Shown here: positions 16,618-25,390 of the stretch, piece by piece | Position numbering within the stretch: the first letter of the stretch is position 1 | Layout of the letters: each line of letters opens with the position of its first letter | From: JAAZMI01 sp050948785 | Lineage (GTDB): Bacteria; Bacillota; Dethiobacteria; DTU022; UBA8154 | Assembly: GCA_050948785.1 (NCBI GenBank) | Contig: JBMNEM010000005.1 | Coordinates: forward strand, 124,001-188,000 | DNA length: 64,000 nt | Reading direction: 5' to 3' | Notes under the pieces: generated by a model | Databases searched by the model: none | What the model saw: the letters and a program-made list of their open reading frames with translations, nothing else | What the model was told of the DNA's origin: nothing | Program-made: the position numbers and the translations under genes

Positions 16618-18024
16618 CTAAAAACGGCGGCGATAAGACGAAGCAGGAATATTCATTTCCTGCCGGTATTTGGCTACAGTTCTCCTGGAGACCTTGATGC
16701 CCCGTTTTTGAAGCAGCTCGGATATCTTTTGATCACTGTAGGGAGCGCTTTGATCTTCCGCCTCCACCAATTCCTTCAAATGCTCTTTAATGCTTAAAAC
16801 AGAATAAGTCTCTCCCCGCAGCCCGTCAATACCACTGGAGAAAAAAAATTTTAAGGGATAAAGGCCACGCGGGGTCTGCACATACTTACCGGTCGTGGCA
16901 CGGCTGACCGTAGACTCGTGAATATCCAGCTTTTGGGCTATATCCTTTAAAGTCAAAGGCTTCAGGCTGTGAATCCCTTTTTCCAAAAAGTACTCCTGCA
17001 CTTTTATAATCTGTTCCGTAACCCTGTAAAGTGTCAGGCGCCTTTGTTCAATACTCTTGATTAACCAGAGGGCACTTTCAAGCTGCTTTTTAATAAAGTT
17101 ATTGATCTGCTCCCCTTTTCCCTGCTGTAAAAGATTATGGTAATAGGGATTGATAAAAAGCTGCGGAACATTATCATTGATAATAATGATATACTCTCCT
17201 TCAACCTTCTCGACGATGATATCAGGGTAGACATAGCGGATATCTTCGGCCCCGCCCAGGTATGAACCGGGCTTGGGATTAAGAGTACGGATATAATCCA
17301 ACGCATCCTGCAAGCACTTTGGACTGATGCCCAACTTGGCGGCGATTTCCCGGTATTTTCCCGCGGCCACCTCTGGCAGGTAACCTTTAATGACCGGCTC
17401 CACAGCGGGGGGAACATCCTGGCGATCCTGCAGCTGGATGAGCAGGCATTCCTCCAGGGTCCGGGCACCTACACCGGGGGGATCAAAGCTCTGGATCATT
17501 TTGAGCATCTCCCAAACCTCTTCCTCGGCCACTCCCAGAAATTGAGCATGTTCAGCCACTTCACCCTGCAGATATCCGTTGGGGTTTAAATTACCAAGCA
17601 GGTACTCCGCAATCAGGTACTGCTTGCCCTTGACCGGTGACATTTTCAGCTGAAACTCCAGATGTTCCTGCAAACCGGCTTCCTGAGTGGCATAATACTC
17701 AAAAGCCGAAAACCCGTCATCCTTATCCCGCTGCATCTCCCCCCTGCGGTCCCGCTTATAAAAAGAATCATGAAAGTATTCTTCCCATTCTGCAAAATCG
17801 TCTTCCTTGCCGTTATCCTCCTCATTATTGGCGGGCTTCTCTTCTTCATCGCTGCTTTGTTCCTTCTCCTGAATTTCCAACAGCGGGTTTTTTGTCATTT
17901 CCTCCTGAATATAATCGATCAATTCCAATGTCGAAAATTGCAAAAGGTTAATGGCCTGCTGCAATTCCAAAGTCATGACCACTTTTTGGGTTTGCTCAAT
18001 TTTTAATTCAAAATTCATGGCCAT
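16618..18024 (-). CDS. rpoN: RNA polymerase sigma-54 factor
   Basis: Sigma-54 directs RNA polymerase to -24/-12 promoters and needs an AAA+ activator. The ATG at 18024 (AAAGGG upstream) gives 468 residues. Region I is the Gln/Leu-rich start (IEQTQKVVMTLELQQAINLLQ), followed by an acidic region II (about 50-90), the core-binding domain and a helix-turn-helix (LKDIAQKLDIHESTVSRAT). The C-terminal RpoN box is SRRTVAKYRQEMNIP. No enhancer-binding protein is encoded here. B. subtilis also keeps sigL near cggR. The upstream region carries two Spo0A boxes. Confidence 0.97.
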   Translation of the reverse strand: MAMNFELKIEQTQKVVMTLELQQAINLLQFSTLELIDYIQEEMTKNPLLEIQEKEQSSDEEEKPANNEEDNGKEDDFAEWEEYFHDSFYKRDRRGEMQRDKDDGFSAFEYYATQEAGLQEHLEFQLKMSPVKGKQYLIAEYLLGNLNPNGYLQGEVAEHAQFLGVAEEEVWEMLKMIQSFDPPGVGARTLEECLLIQLQDRQDVPPAVEPVIKGYLPEVAAGKYREIAAKLGISPKCLQDALDYIRTLNPKPGSYLGGAEDIRYVYPDIIVEKVEGEYIIIINDNVPQLFINPYYHNLLQQGKGEQINNFIKKQLESALWLIKSIEQRRLTLYRVTEQIIKVQEYFLEKGIHSLKPLTLKDIAQKLDIHESTVSRATTGKYVQTPRGLYPLKFFFSSGIDGLRGETYSVLSIKEHLKELVEAEDQSAPYSDQKISELLQKRGIKVSRRTVAKYRQEMNIPASSYRRRF

Positions 18025-18054
18025 GTAAAAAACCCTTTCCGTAAACCCCATCAA

Positions 18055-18289
18055 AATAAAACAAATGGGGAGGTTTATTTGTATTTTCTATATTTACTAT
18101 CCTATATTTACTACCCTATATAATCATTTCGACATATTCTATAAAAACCCTGCACAATGTGATGAAATTTTTTATACTTTCTATATTCACTATATTTGAC
18201 GCTTAATTCTATACTTAATAATTAATTTCGACATGTTTTTTTAAAATCCTGCATTAAATTCCTGGTTTTTTAAGTAAACCGGCTTGAAA
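18055..18289 (-). promoter_or_regulatory. AT-rich rpoN upstream region with two Spo0A boxes
   Basis: This 235-bp gap between whiA and rpoN is far more AT-rich than its surroundings. It holds two perfect TGTCGAA boxes on the minus strand, at 18128-18134 and 18227-18233. Each lies in a duplicated context in which TGCAGG, a T/A-rich stretch and then ATGTCGAAAT recur about 99 bases apart. A third repeat, TATATTTACTA, occurs in tandem near 18090-18115. The TGTCGAA consensus is that of the sporulation regulator Spo0A; binding is inferred. Confidence 0.6.
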
Positions 18290-19294
18290 TCAACCATGTT
18301 TTCCGCCATTTTCCCTGATTTTCTGCGCCAGGGCATTAATCCGCCGCATACGGTGGTAAATACTGGATTTTGTCAGCGGCGGAACAGCCGCACTGGCCAG
18401 TTCCTGCAGGGTGGCCTCGGGAAATTTTAAACGCAGGCGGGCAACCTGGGCCAGTGAGGGACGCAAATTTTCCAACCCCAAAGCTTCTTCCAGCAACCTG
18501 ATGTTGCTGACCTGCTCCCAGGAGGCCACCGCCGTTTTGGTCAGATTCGCCGTTTCACAGTTCACCAGCCGGTTGATCTGATTGCGGACCCCCTTGACCA
18601 CTCTGATACTTTCAAAATCCAGCAGAGCAGTGGAAGCAGCAATAATTCTCAAAAATTCCCCGATTTTTTCTGCTCCCTTGAGATAAACGACAAAATCATC
18701 TTTTCTCCGGAAATAGCGCGCCGGCAGGGCAAAACAAGACAACACAGCAATGATCTCTCGGGCATAAGCTTCATCGGGGGCGGCAATCTCCAGATGGTAA
18801 GATGTTTCAGGGTTGCTCATCGAACCACTAGCCAGAAAAGCACCTGCCAGATAAGCCCGGCGGCAGCACTTTTCTGTTAAATCGCTCGGCTCTTTTTCCC
18901 TATCCTGCGGCGCAGAGGAAGAGTGCACTTTTAAAACCGGCCGGCCGTTTTGCGGGTGAAAATCAAAGAAACCCAGCTCCGACAAAACCCGCCAAGCCTT
19001 TTTTTTATCCATTACTTGTATAAAAAATGTATTATTTTTTTGCAGCTGTTTCTTCCGGCGAAAGAAAATTTGCGGTGAAAGGCCAAAACAAAATTTAAAA
19101 AGGGAAAATAACCGCCGGGCTAGCGCCGCACTCCGGGTTTGCAGCATGATCCCCTGTGTGTTTTTGCGGAGCAGCAGCGTGCCGCTCATCTGCATAAAAG
19201 CCCGGAGCTCCGCACAAGCGCAGCAGCGTTTTGTGATCGTACTTCTGGCCAGTTCATTTTTAAGCCGGCGTGCAAAAGAAGTCAACCTTTTCAC
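18290..19294 (-). CDS. whiA: DNA-binding protein WhiA
   Basis: WhiA is a conserved Gram-positive DNA-binding protein linked to cell division and, in actinomycetes, sporulation. 334 residues: an N-terminal part with SFARRLKNELAR and CCACAELRAF, a degenerate LAGLIDADG homing-endonuclease-like fold (RRAYLAGAFLASGSMSNPETSYHLEI, split here around residue 150) and a C-terminal helix-turn-helix (NQINRLVNCETANL; LRLKFPEATLQELA). It directly follows yvcK with nine bases between them, as in B. subtilis yvcJ-yvcK-yvcL. No crh gene follows. Confidence 0.95.
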   Translation of the reverse strand: MKRLTSFARRLKNELARSTITKRCCACAELRAFMQMSGTLLLRKNTQGIMLQTRSAALARRLFSLFKFCFGLSPQIFFRRKKQLQKNNTFFIQVMDKKKAWRVLSELGFFDFHPQNGRPVLKVHSSSAPQDREKEPSDLTEKCCRRAYLAGAFLASGSMSNPETSYHLEIAAPDEAYAREIIAVLSCFALPARYFRRKDDFVVYLKGAEKIGEFLRIIAASTALLDFESIRVVKGVRNQINRLVNCETANLTKTAVASWEQVSNIRLLEEALGLENLRPSLAQVARLRLKFPEATLQELASAAVPPLTKSSIYHRMRRINALAQKIRENGGKHG

Positions 19295-19303
19295 TCCCTG
19301 CGT

Positions 19304-20764
19304 TCAAGCCTTACGAAAGGCATGCTTAAAGATACGCTTCAACTTTTTGTGGGTGGTTGCCAGGGGATTACCCGCCGGGACACCCATTTCCTTGCGGGCA
19401 CGGCGCAGATTCCCGTTTAAATTGGCCAGCGTGTAAGCCCAAAGCCCATCCAGGCCGGTTTCCCGGCCGGCAAGCTCGTTGAGGAGCAGGGCAGCAAGTT
19501 TTTTGCTATCATGACGGACCGCCTCATTGTGGTCCAGCAGCGGGGCTTCCATAACCTTTACATTCCACTGCGCCAGGGCCTTATGATCCACTTCCACCGG
19601 CAAGGCACCCTCCTTTTGATATTTTTCCGCCAACACCGGAGGTAAATCCGTGGAATTATTGACCACAATGCTATCGATGAGCCCTGTACAGCCGTGCCGG
19701 AAAAGAACTTCCAGATGTTCCGCCGCACTCAGGCCCTCCGTTTCACCCGGTTGGGTCATGATATTGCAAACATAAAGGCAAGGGGCCGCCGCCTTTGCCA
19801 GGGCTTCCCTCACCCCCGGGACGAGCAGATTGGGCAAAACACTGGTATAAAGACTGCCCGGCCCGAGAATAATGGCATCCGCTTCATCAATGGCGCTGAG
19901 CACCCGCGGCAACGGCCTGCAATCAGGAGGACACAGGGTAATAGATTCGATACGCTTCCCTTCCTGCACTATTTTTGTCTCACCGGCAGCCGTACTGCCG
20001 TCCTTAAAAACAGCCCTGAGGGTAACCTGCTCCAGCGTAACCGGCAGGACCGTTCCCCGGATCGCCAAAACCTTGTTAAACTCCTGCATCGCCCGGTTAA
20101 AACCAAGCATCTCCGCCATAGCCACGATAAAAAGGTTGCCGAAATTGTGCCCGCCCAAACCTTCGCTCCTGGGGAAACGATACTGAAAAAGCTGTTCCAG
20201 CAGGGATTCCGTATCCGCCAGGGCCAACAGGCAGTCACGCAGATCTCCGGGAGGCAGCACACCCATCTCGCCCCGGAGACGCCCGGAGCTCCCCCCGTCA
20301 TCTGTAACCGTCACCACAGCCGTGATGTTAGATGTATATTCTTTTAAGCCGCGGATTAATACCGACAGCCCCGTTCCCCCTCCCAAAGCGACAATTTTGG
20401 GGCCTCTTTCCAGATAACGCCGCGTATAAAGCTTCTCGATCAGGCTCCTGCTGTGATCCGGCAGTAAAACACCGGCAACCGCCTTTCCCGTTTGGTGCAG
20501 CCCCCAGAAAAGCAGAACGGCACCCAGGACCAGCAGCAGCACGCCCCAAAGAGGATGGAGAAAAAAGCCCTCCAGTAATTCCAGCAGCAATTCCGCTTTT
20601 TCCCTGGAGACAATTCCCCGCCTCCAGAAGAAAAAAAGGCCGCTCATGAGCAAAAATAGCCCCGCCAGTGTAAGCAGTAAATACCGTTTTACACCCAATC
20701 CCGGGTAAAGCCACTTTACCGCCTTCTGCAACCTTTCCCGACAGGAAATCAATACACCTTTCAC
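19304..20764 (-). CDS. yvcK: Gluconeogenesis factor YvcK/CofD-like protein with N-terminal membrane anchor
   Basis: YvcK is needed for growth on gluconeogenic carbon sources and for cell shape in B. subtilis; its fold is that of CofD, a transferase in F420 synthesis. 486 residues. About 110 residues carry two hydrophobic segments (about 27-48 and 70-90), an extension absent from the short B. subtilis protein but common in Clostridia. The core has KIVALGGGTGLSVLIRGLK, VTDDGGSSGRLR, GGHNFGNLFI, ILGPGSLYTSVLPNL and CNIMTQPGET. It lies between rapZ and whiA. Confidence 0.93.
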   Translation of the reverse strand: MKGVLISCRERLQKAVKWLYPGLGVKRYLLLTLAGLFLLMSGLFFFWRRGIVSREKAELLLELLEGFFLHPLWGVLLLVLGAVLLFWGLHQTGKAVAGVLLPDHSRSLIEKLYTRRYLERGPKIVALGGGTGLSVLIRGLKEYTSNITAVVTVTDDGGSSGRLRGEMGVLPPGDLRDCLLALADTESLLEQLFQYRFPRSEGLGGHNFGNLFIVAMAEMLGFNRAMQEFNKVLAIRGTVLPVTLEQVTLRAVFKDGSTAAGETKIVQEGKRIESITLCPPDCRPLPRVLSAIDEADAIILGPGSLYTSVLPNLLVPGVREALAKAAAPCLYVCNIMTQPGETEGLSAAEHLEVLFRHGCTGLIDSIVVNNSTDLPPVLAEKYQKEGALPVEVDHKALAQWNVKVMEAPLLDHNEAVRHDSKKLAALLLNELAGRETGLDGLWAYTLANLNGNLRRARKEMGVPAGNPLATTHKKLKRIFKHAFRKA

Positions 20765-20807
20765 CTTTATTACAGCCTACTTTCCGACCCCAATTTCTTG
20801 ATTGTCT

Positions 20808-21674
20808 TTACACCTTATTTATATCCCGGTGCTCCGTCCGGACCTGATAGCTTTCCTTCACCAGCAGGTCTGCCAGCTCGTTGGCCAGGGATACGGAACG
20901 GTGCTTGCCGCCGGTACAACCGATGGCAATCACCAGTTGAGGCTTCCCCTCCTTGATAAAACACGGCAATAAAAACTCAATCAGATCTTTTAATTTCTGA
21001 AAAAACCGGTGCGTAATCGCCCACTTCCAAATGTATTCACGCACAGCTTGATTGTTTCCATTCAGGTGACGCAGTGAATCCACATAATGAGGATTGGGCA
21101 GGAAGCGTACGTCAAAAACCAGATCGGCATCAAGGGGGAGCCCGTATTTATAACCAAAGGAACTTACTGTGATCAAAATATTCTTTTCCCACTGCTGCGG
21201 TGCATAAAGCCGGTTAATTTTTTCCTTGAGATCCGCAACAGCCAGATCCGTCGTATCAATAATCACATCGGCTTTTCCCCTGATATCCTCTAAAAGAGAT
21301 CTTTCCTCCCGAATCGCCTCCACCATACTGCCGCGCTCCGCCAAAGGGTGGCGGCGCCTTGTTTCCTTGTAACGACGGATCAAAACATCCTTAGCCGCTT
21401 CCAGGAAAAGAATCTCATAATCAAAACCCATCTCTTCCAGCCTGTCCAATGCTTCAAATAAGCCTTCAAAGAGTTCCCCACCCCTGATATCGCAGACCAA
21501 AGCGACATGATTGATTTTACCGCCGGATTGGATACAGAGTTCGGCAAACTTGGGAATCAAAGCCGGGGGCAGGTTATCTATGGAAAAAAAACCAAGATCC
21601 TCAAAACTGTGCAGTGCCCCGCTCTTGCCAGCTCCGGAGAAGCCTGTAATTAAAACAAACCTGCCTTTGAACAA
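20808..21674 (-). CDS. rapZ: RNase adapter / nucleotide-binding protein RapZ (YvcJ)
   Basis: RapZ-family proteins bind nucleotides; in E. coli RapZ steers decay of the GlmZ small RNA, while YvcJ of B. subtilis is a GTPase affecting competence. 288 residues with a P-loop GFSGAGKSGAL near the N-terminus, FSIDNLPPALIPKF, a Walker B-like DVIIDTTDL, SFGYKYGLPLDADLVFDVRFLPNP and the C-terminal IGCTGGKHRSVSLANELA. The TTG start at 21674 follows AAGAGG. First of the rapZ-yvcK-whiA set. Confidence 0.95.
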   Translation of the reverse strand: MFKGRFVLITGFSGAGKSGALHSFEDLGFFSIDNLPPALIPKFAELCIQSGGKINHVALVCDIRGGELFEGLFEALDRLEEMGFDYEILFLEAAKDVLIRRYKETRRRHPLAERGSMVEAIREERSLLEDIRGKADVIIDTTDLAVADLKEKINRLYAPQQWEKNILITVSSFGYKYGLPLDADLVFDVRFLPNPHYVDSLRHLNGNNQAVREYIWKWAITHRFFQKLKDLIEFLLPCFIKEGKPQLVIAIGCTGGKHRSVSLANELADLLVKESYQVRTEHRDINKV

Positions 21675-21697
21675 CCGAGCACCTCTTCCCCTTGATT

Positions 21698-22750
21698 TTA
21701 TTTATTAAAATGGCTGTAACCTCCCGGAAGCAAAGACTTCACTTCCCCCTCAAGGCCAACAATCTCCACTCCGGCAGAAGAAGGCATCACCCTGCCGATC
21801 ATGCTCAGAGGTGTTCCCGTGGCTTTCCACAAGTTGCGGCTGAGCCGCCGCGCCACGAGCGGCGATCCCTTCCCCCCGGGAATGGTTAAAAGCAGCTCAT
21901 AATCTTCTCCCCCATAAAGAGCCCAATCCAGGGGATCAACCCCTAGCTGCCGGCCCAGTAAAACAGCCGCCGGGTTGATGGGCAGGCGCTCCGCCCAGAT
22001 ACGGGCACCACAGCCGCTTGCCCGGGCAATCTCATGCAGCTCCGAAGCCAGGCCGTCACTCAGATCATTCATCGCCCCGACCATGCCGCTGCGGACCAAA
22101 ACAGCGGCTTCCTTGACCCGGGGCACCGGCTGCAGCTGGGACTGCAGCAGCTCTGCCGCACCTTCCAGCTCCAACTGCTCCTTTGCAGACAGGTAAGCCA
22201 GGCCTGCTGCGGCAGCCCCCAGTTTACCCGTAACCAGAAGATAATCCCCTTCACGTGCTCCTGAACGGTAGGCTATCTCCGTGCGATTGACCTCCCCCAG
22301 CACACATAGATCAATCACCAGGCGATCCGGTGAAGAACAGGTATCCCCGCCGACAATGATCACGCCAAAATTTCCCGCCAGCTCAGCTATACCGGCATAT
22401 ATTTCCTCTACAAAGCTCACTTGCAGCCCCGGTTTAAGCCCCAGGGAAACCAATACCCAGCGGGGCCGCCCCCCCATGGCGGCAATATCGCTGAGATTCA
22501 CAGCCAGGGCTTTCCAGCCCAGTTGGCGCGGCGTCGCAAAAGAAAGATCAAAATGCACCCCTTCGATGAGCAGATCACAAGCGGCCAACAGCCTCGTGCC
22601 GGGAACATTTTGCAAAACAGCGGCATCATCACCAATACCCCGGATAACCCCTTGCCCGGCGCCCTGGCCTGCCGGCCCCAAAACCTCTGCCAGGCGTTCA
22701 ATCAGGGCAAATTCACCGATATCCTGAATACAGCAATCCTTTTCTTGCAC
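21698..22750 (-). CDS. thiL: Thiamine-monophosphate kinase
   Basis: ThiL phosphorylates thiamine monophosphate to the cofactor thiamine diphosphate. 350 residues. Family blocks are GEFALIERLA, GIGDDAAVL, DLLIEGVHFDLSFATPRQLGWKALAVNLSDIAAMGG (split near residue 60-95), GGDTCSS, GAMNDLSDGLASEL and the C-terminal YGGEDYELLLTIP. These bind ATP and Mg2+ as in AIR synthase-like folds. No other thiamine gene is in the window; the gene lies between rapZ and a PHP gene. Confidence 0.95.
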   Translation of the reverse strand: MQEKDCCIQDIGEFALIERLAEVLGPAGQGAGQGVIRGIGDDAAVLQNVPGTRLLAACDLLIEGVHFDLSFATPRQLGWKALAVNLSDIAAMGGRPRWVLVSLGLKPGLQVSFVEEIYAGIAELAGNFGVIIVGGDTCSSPDRLVIDLCVLGEVNRTEIAYRSGAREGDYLLVTGKLGAAAAGLAYLSAKEQLELEGAAELLQSQLQPVPRVKEAAVLVRSGMVGAMNDLSDGLASELHEIARASGCGARIWAERLPINPAAVLLGRQLGVDPLDWALYGGEDYELLLTIPGGKGSPLVARRLSRNLWKATGTPLSMIGRVMPSSAGVEIVGLEGEVKSLLPGGYSHFNK

Positions 22751-22762
22751 ACCAGCGGCCTC

Positions 22763-23509
22763 CTATACACTAAGAAACCTCTTTTTGCCCCTTTTTTTTA
22801 AAAATTCTTTCAAAATTTGCAGGTCGCTATTCACTACCTGTTCGGGCTCGATCCCCGCTTCCCGGGCAATCTCCAGCGCCAGGCTGCAATTCCCGACATC
22901 CTGAGCAATATGGGCATCACTGTTTAAGGCTACCAGCGCACCATAACGTCGAATCAACCGGGCAATTTCCAGACAGCCCGCTTTGCTGCCCCGGCGAGCG
23001 ATCGTGACAAAAGAACTATTATTAATTTCCAGAAGCTTCCTCTTTTCCACCACAGCCCGGACAACAGCCTCGGCATCGATGGGAAAATCAGGATTACCGG
23101 GGTGGACAACCCCGTCAACAAAAGGGCTTTCCAGAGCATTGATGAGTGTCTCCGTATTTAAACTGCGGGAGGCAGGTTGCAGGCAGGGCGTATGAAAACC
23201 CGCCCAGACCAAATCCAGCCGGCGGAGATATTCAGCAGGAAGATCGATAGCTCCCTCCCGATCAATAATGTTGGCTTCCACTCCCCGCAGGATCTCCACA
23301 TTATTTTCCTTTTCCGGTAAAACAACCAAATTGCCAAAATGATAACGGTGGGGCCCGCCCGGCATGGCCGGCCCGTGATCTGTAAAGGCCACCGCTTCCA
23401 AACCTTTTTGCGCAGCAGCAGTAAGGATCTCGGCCACCGTACTGTAAGCGTGACCGCTGGCCAAGGTATGCACATGCAGATCCGCCACAAGTTTAATCGT
23501 TTTCAACAT
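22763..23509 (-). CDS. PHP-domain phosphoesterase (YcdX-like)
   Basis: The ATG at 23509 follows a GGGGGGGG run and gives 248 residues. Metal-binding motifs of the PHP family are visible: ADLHVHTLASGHAYST at the start, VAFTDHGPAMPG, EILRGVEANII, VHPGNPDFP, LEINNSSF and VALNSDAHIAQDVG. Related proteins hydrolyse small phosphate esters in a trinuclear metal site; the substrate here is unknown. A PHP gene next to rapZ-yvcK-whiA is a recurrent Clostridial arrangement. Confidence 0.88.
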   Translation of the reverse strand: MLKTIKLVADLHVHTLASGHAYSTVAEILTAAAQKGLEAVAFTDHGPAMPGGPHRYHFGNLVVLPEKENNVEILRGVEANIIDREGAIDLPAEYLRRLDLVWAGFHTPCLQPASRSLNTETLINALESPFVDGVVHPGNPDFPIDAEAVVRAVVEKRKLLEINNSSFVTIARRGSKAGCLEIARLIRRYGALVALNSDAHIAQDVGNCSLALEIAREAGIEPEQVVNSDLQILKEFLKKRGKKRFLSV

Positions 23510-23527
23510 TTCCCCCCCCTGCGCTTT

Positions 23528-23795
23528 CCGCAAGAACACTATCTAACAACAGGGTCAAAGCCACCTTGCCCTACATCTTTTCCCCATTGAGGGGTAGCTT
23601 TGACGCTGGTGTGTATTGTTCGAGCGGCATTAAAGCTTAAGGCGAAGCGGGGCCGAGGAAGGCCCTGCTGACAGGACGTCAGCAGCCGGCAGGCGAACAG
23701 GACGTGAGCTCTGCCGGGGAGGCCGCCACAGGCCGAAAAGCTGAGCCCAAAAGCTTGCCGCAAGAACACTATCTAACAACAGGGTCAAAGCTACC
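23528..23795. repeat. Structured element bounded by 38-bp direct repeats
   Basis: Two copies of a 38-bp sequence (CCGCAAGAACACTATCTAAC... ) lie at 23528-23565 and 23758-23795 with one mismatch. A 14-bp inverted repeat, GGGGTAGCTTTGAC at 23591-23604, faces its complement at 23784-23797. Between them is a chain of hairpins: one near 23651-23674, a perfect 8-bp stem CTGCTGAC-AGGAC-GTCAGCAG, one closed by CGGCAG/CTGCCG around another ACAGGACGT loop, and GGCC-N6-GGCC. The right copy contains the stop codon of the HAD gene. It may be a small mobile or structured-RNA element; it encodes no convincing protein. Confidence 0.6.
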
Positions 23796-24597
23796 CCAGC
23801 AGGTACTCTTCTATAAAAACAGCCACGCCATCCTCCGTGTTGGGCCGCGCAATCACATCAGCAGCAGCCTGCACATCCTGCGGAGCATTGGCCACAGCCA
23901 CGCCCAGCCCGGCAAACTTTAACATATCGACATCATTGTAGCTGTCACCGATCGCCACCATCTCCTGCGGCGTAATACCTTCCTTTTCACCCAAAAAACG
24001 CAGCGCCTGCCCCTTCGTGGCTTCGGCTGTAGTTATTTCCAAAAAATGAGACCGTGATTGTAAAACAAAAAGATCCGTTCCATATCTCTCCTGCAACAGC
24101 CGCTGTATCTCCAACAGGCGCCGTTGCTCCATATTGATAATAGTCAGCTTTGTCGGTTCCCTCTTATCCTCCGCTAAAAAATCGGGAAGATCCCCCACCT
24201 TTATCAGGGGGACGGAAGCAATCTGCTGGTAATAGCGGGTATACTCATTCTCCTCCTGGGTATACAGGCGGTCATCCAAATACATCTGTAAATGCAAGCC
24301 TTCCTCCGCACCCAGACGCAGTATTTCCAGCGCCCGGGCAAAAGGAAGCGGGCTGTGCCGGAGCACCTCACCACCGGCCCTCTTGATCAGAGCACCGTGA
24401 TAAGTAATCAAGGGCAGATCAATCTGCAGCTCCCGGGCATAAGGCAAAGTGGAGCTAAACATGCGCCCCGTAGCGATAGTCACCATCATACCCCGCTCCA
24501 CAGCCCGGCGGAGCGCCGCCGCGTTACGCGGGGAAATTTTATGTTCGGTATTTAAAAGAGTCTCATCCAAATCCAGCGCCAGCAATTTATATTTCAT
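23791..24597 (-). CDS. Cof-type HAD hydrolase (sugar/nucleotide phosphatase family)
   Basis: The ATG at 24597 with AAGGGG upstream gives 268 residues. HAD motif I is LALDLDETLLN at the start, motif II is VTIATGRMFSS, motif III Lys is in EATKGQALRFLGEKEGI, and motif IV is VAIGDSYNDVDMLKFAG. The C2B cap between about 80 and 185 places it in the Cof/YbjI group, which dephosphorylates sugar phosphates, FMN or pyridoxal phosphate; substrate unknown. Its TAG stop lies inside the right copy of the 38-bp direct repeat, so the last residues may have been set by insertion of that element. Confidence 0.9.
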   Translation of the reverse strand: MKYKLLALDLDETLLNTEHKISPRNAAALRRAVERGMMVTIATGRMFSSTLPYARELQIDLPLITYHGALIKRAGGEVLRHSPLPFARALEILRLGAEEGLHLQMYLDDRLYTQEENEYTRYYQQIASVPLIKVGDLPDFLAEDKREPTKLTIINMEQRRLLEIQRLLQERYGTDLFVLQSRSHFLEITTAEATKGQALRFLGEKEGITPQEMVAIGDSYNDVDMLKFAGLGVAVANAPQDVQAAADVIARPNTEDGVAVFIEEYLLG

Positions 24598-24631
24598 TAA
24601 CCAAATCCCCTTCAAGTGTTGACTTATTCTT

Positions 24632-24660
24632 AGCTTACAAGTAAAAAAGAACCTTGTCAA
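24632..24660 (-). promoter_or_regulatory. Sigma-A promoter for the Cof-type HAD gene
   Basis: A perfect -35 TTGACA (24655-24660) is spaced 17 bases from TAAGCT (24632-24637) on the minus strand, 35 bases before the start codon. The -10 is imperfect. Confidence 0.5.
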
Positions 24661-24681
24661 TAAAGCCCGCCCGGAACAAAC

Positions 24682-25365
24682 TCAGGGATTCCGGGCCTCT
24701 TTCCCCGTCCCCCCCTGTAAAGATCTGCAAAGATCAAGGGCAATCTGATAACGGGGCAGAAGCGTACCCTCCAGCTCCACTTCCCGGAAAATCCTGCTCT
24801 GTGTAAAAAGATTTCCATCATACCAACCTTTTAGAAACTCTTCCGTAGCCGGGCGCTCCGGATGGGAGATGATAATTGTCCCCCCGGGCTTCAAGTTGCT
24901 GTGAAAAATCTGCCCCAAAAAAGGATTCAGTAGCGGATCATACAAAATATCCGCGGCGAGAATATAATCAAACTGTTCCCGGCAGGAAAATGTCCGCCAG
25001 TCTTCCAGCAGCAGTTCCACGCGGACCCCGTTCCGGCGGGCATTTTCACCGGCCATTTCCAGAGCCAGGGGATTAAAATCGGAAAGCACCGTACGGGCCC
25101 CTTTTAAACCACAGACTATTCCCGGCAGCCCCATGCCCGCACCCAATTCCAAAACACTCTCTCCGGGGGAAAATTGCACCTCTTCCCAGATAAAATAAGC
25201 CATTCCGTGGGCTGCCGGCCAGATATCCGCCCAGCAGGGCACCTGATCGGGATCACTGACATCCGTAATCAGCGCCTCAATATCCTCCACAACAGCAAGC
25301 CTTAACTCCTGCCCGGGCAGGTTGACAATAATCTCCTTTTTTTTCACGCCTTCCTTTTGCGGCAA
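24682..25365 (-). CDS. Class I SAM-dependent methyltransferase, protein-lysine type
   Basis: 227 residues. The SAM-binding glycine motif is SVLELGAGMGLPGIV (about 90-104), followed by VLSDFNPLALEMAGENARRN and FDYILAADILYDPL. The WADIWPAAHGMAYF segment before the glycine motif is typical of the METTL/ETFB-lysine methyltransferase (Methyltransf_16) group, so a protein substrate is likely but unproven. The start is TTG at 25365, 26 bases upstream of which uvrC ends. Confidence 0.8.
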   Translation of the reverse strand: MPQKEGVKKKEIIVNLPGQELRLAVVEDIEALITDVSDPDQVPCWADIWPAAHGMAYFIWEEVQFSPGESVLELGAGMGLPGIVCGLKGARTVLSDFNPLALEMAGENARRNGVRVELLLEDWRTFSCREQFDYILAADILYDPLLNPFLGQIFHSNLKPGGTIIISHPERPATEEFLKGWYDGNLFTQSRIFREVELEGTLLPRYQIALDLCRSLQGGTGKEARNP

Positions 25366-25390
25366 AGCCCTCTCCTCCCCTTTGTTTCAA

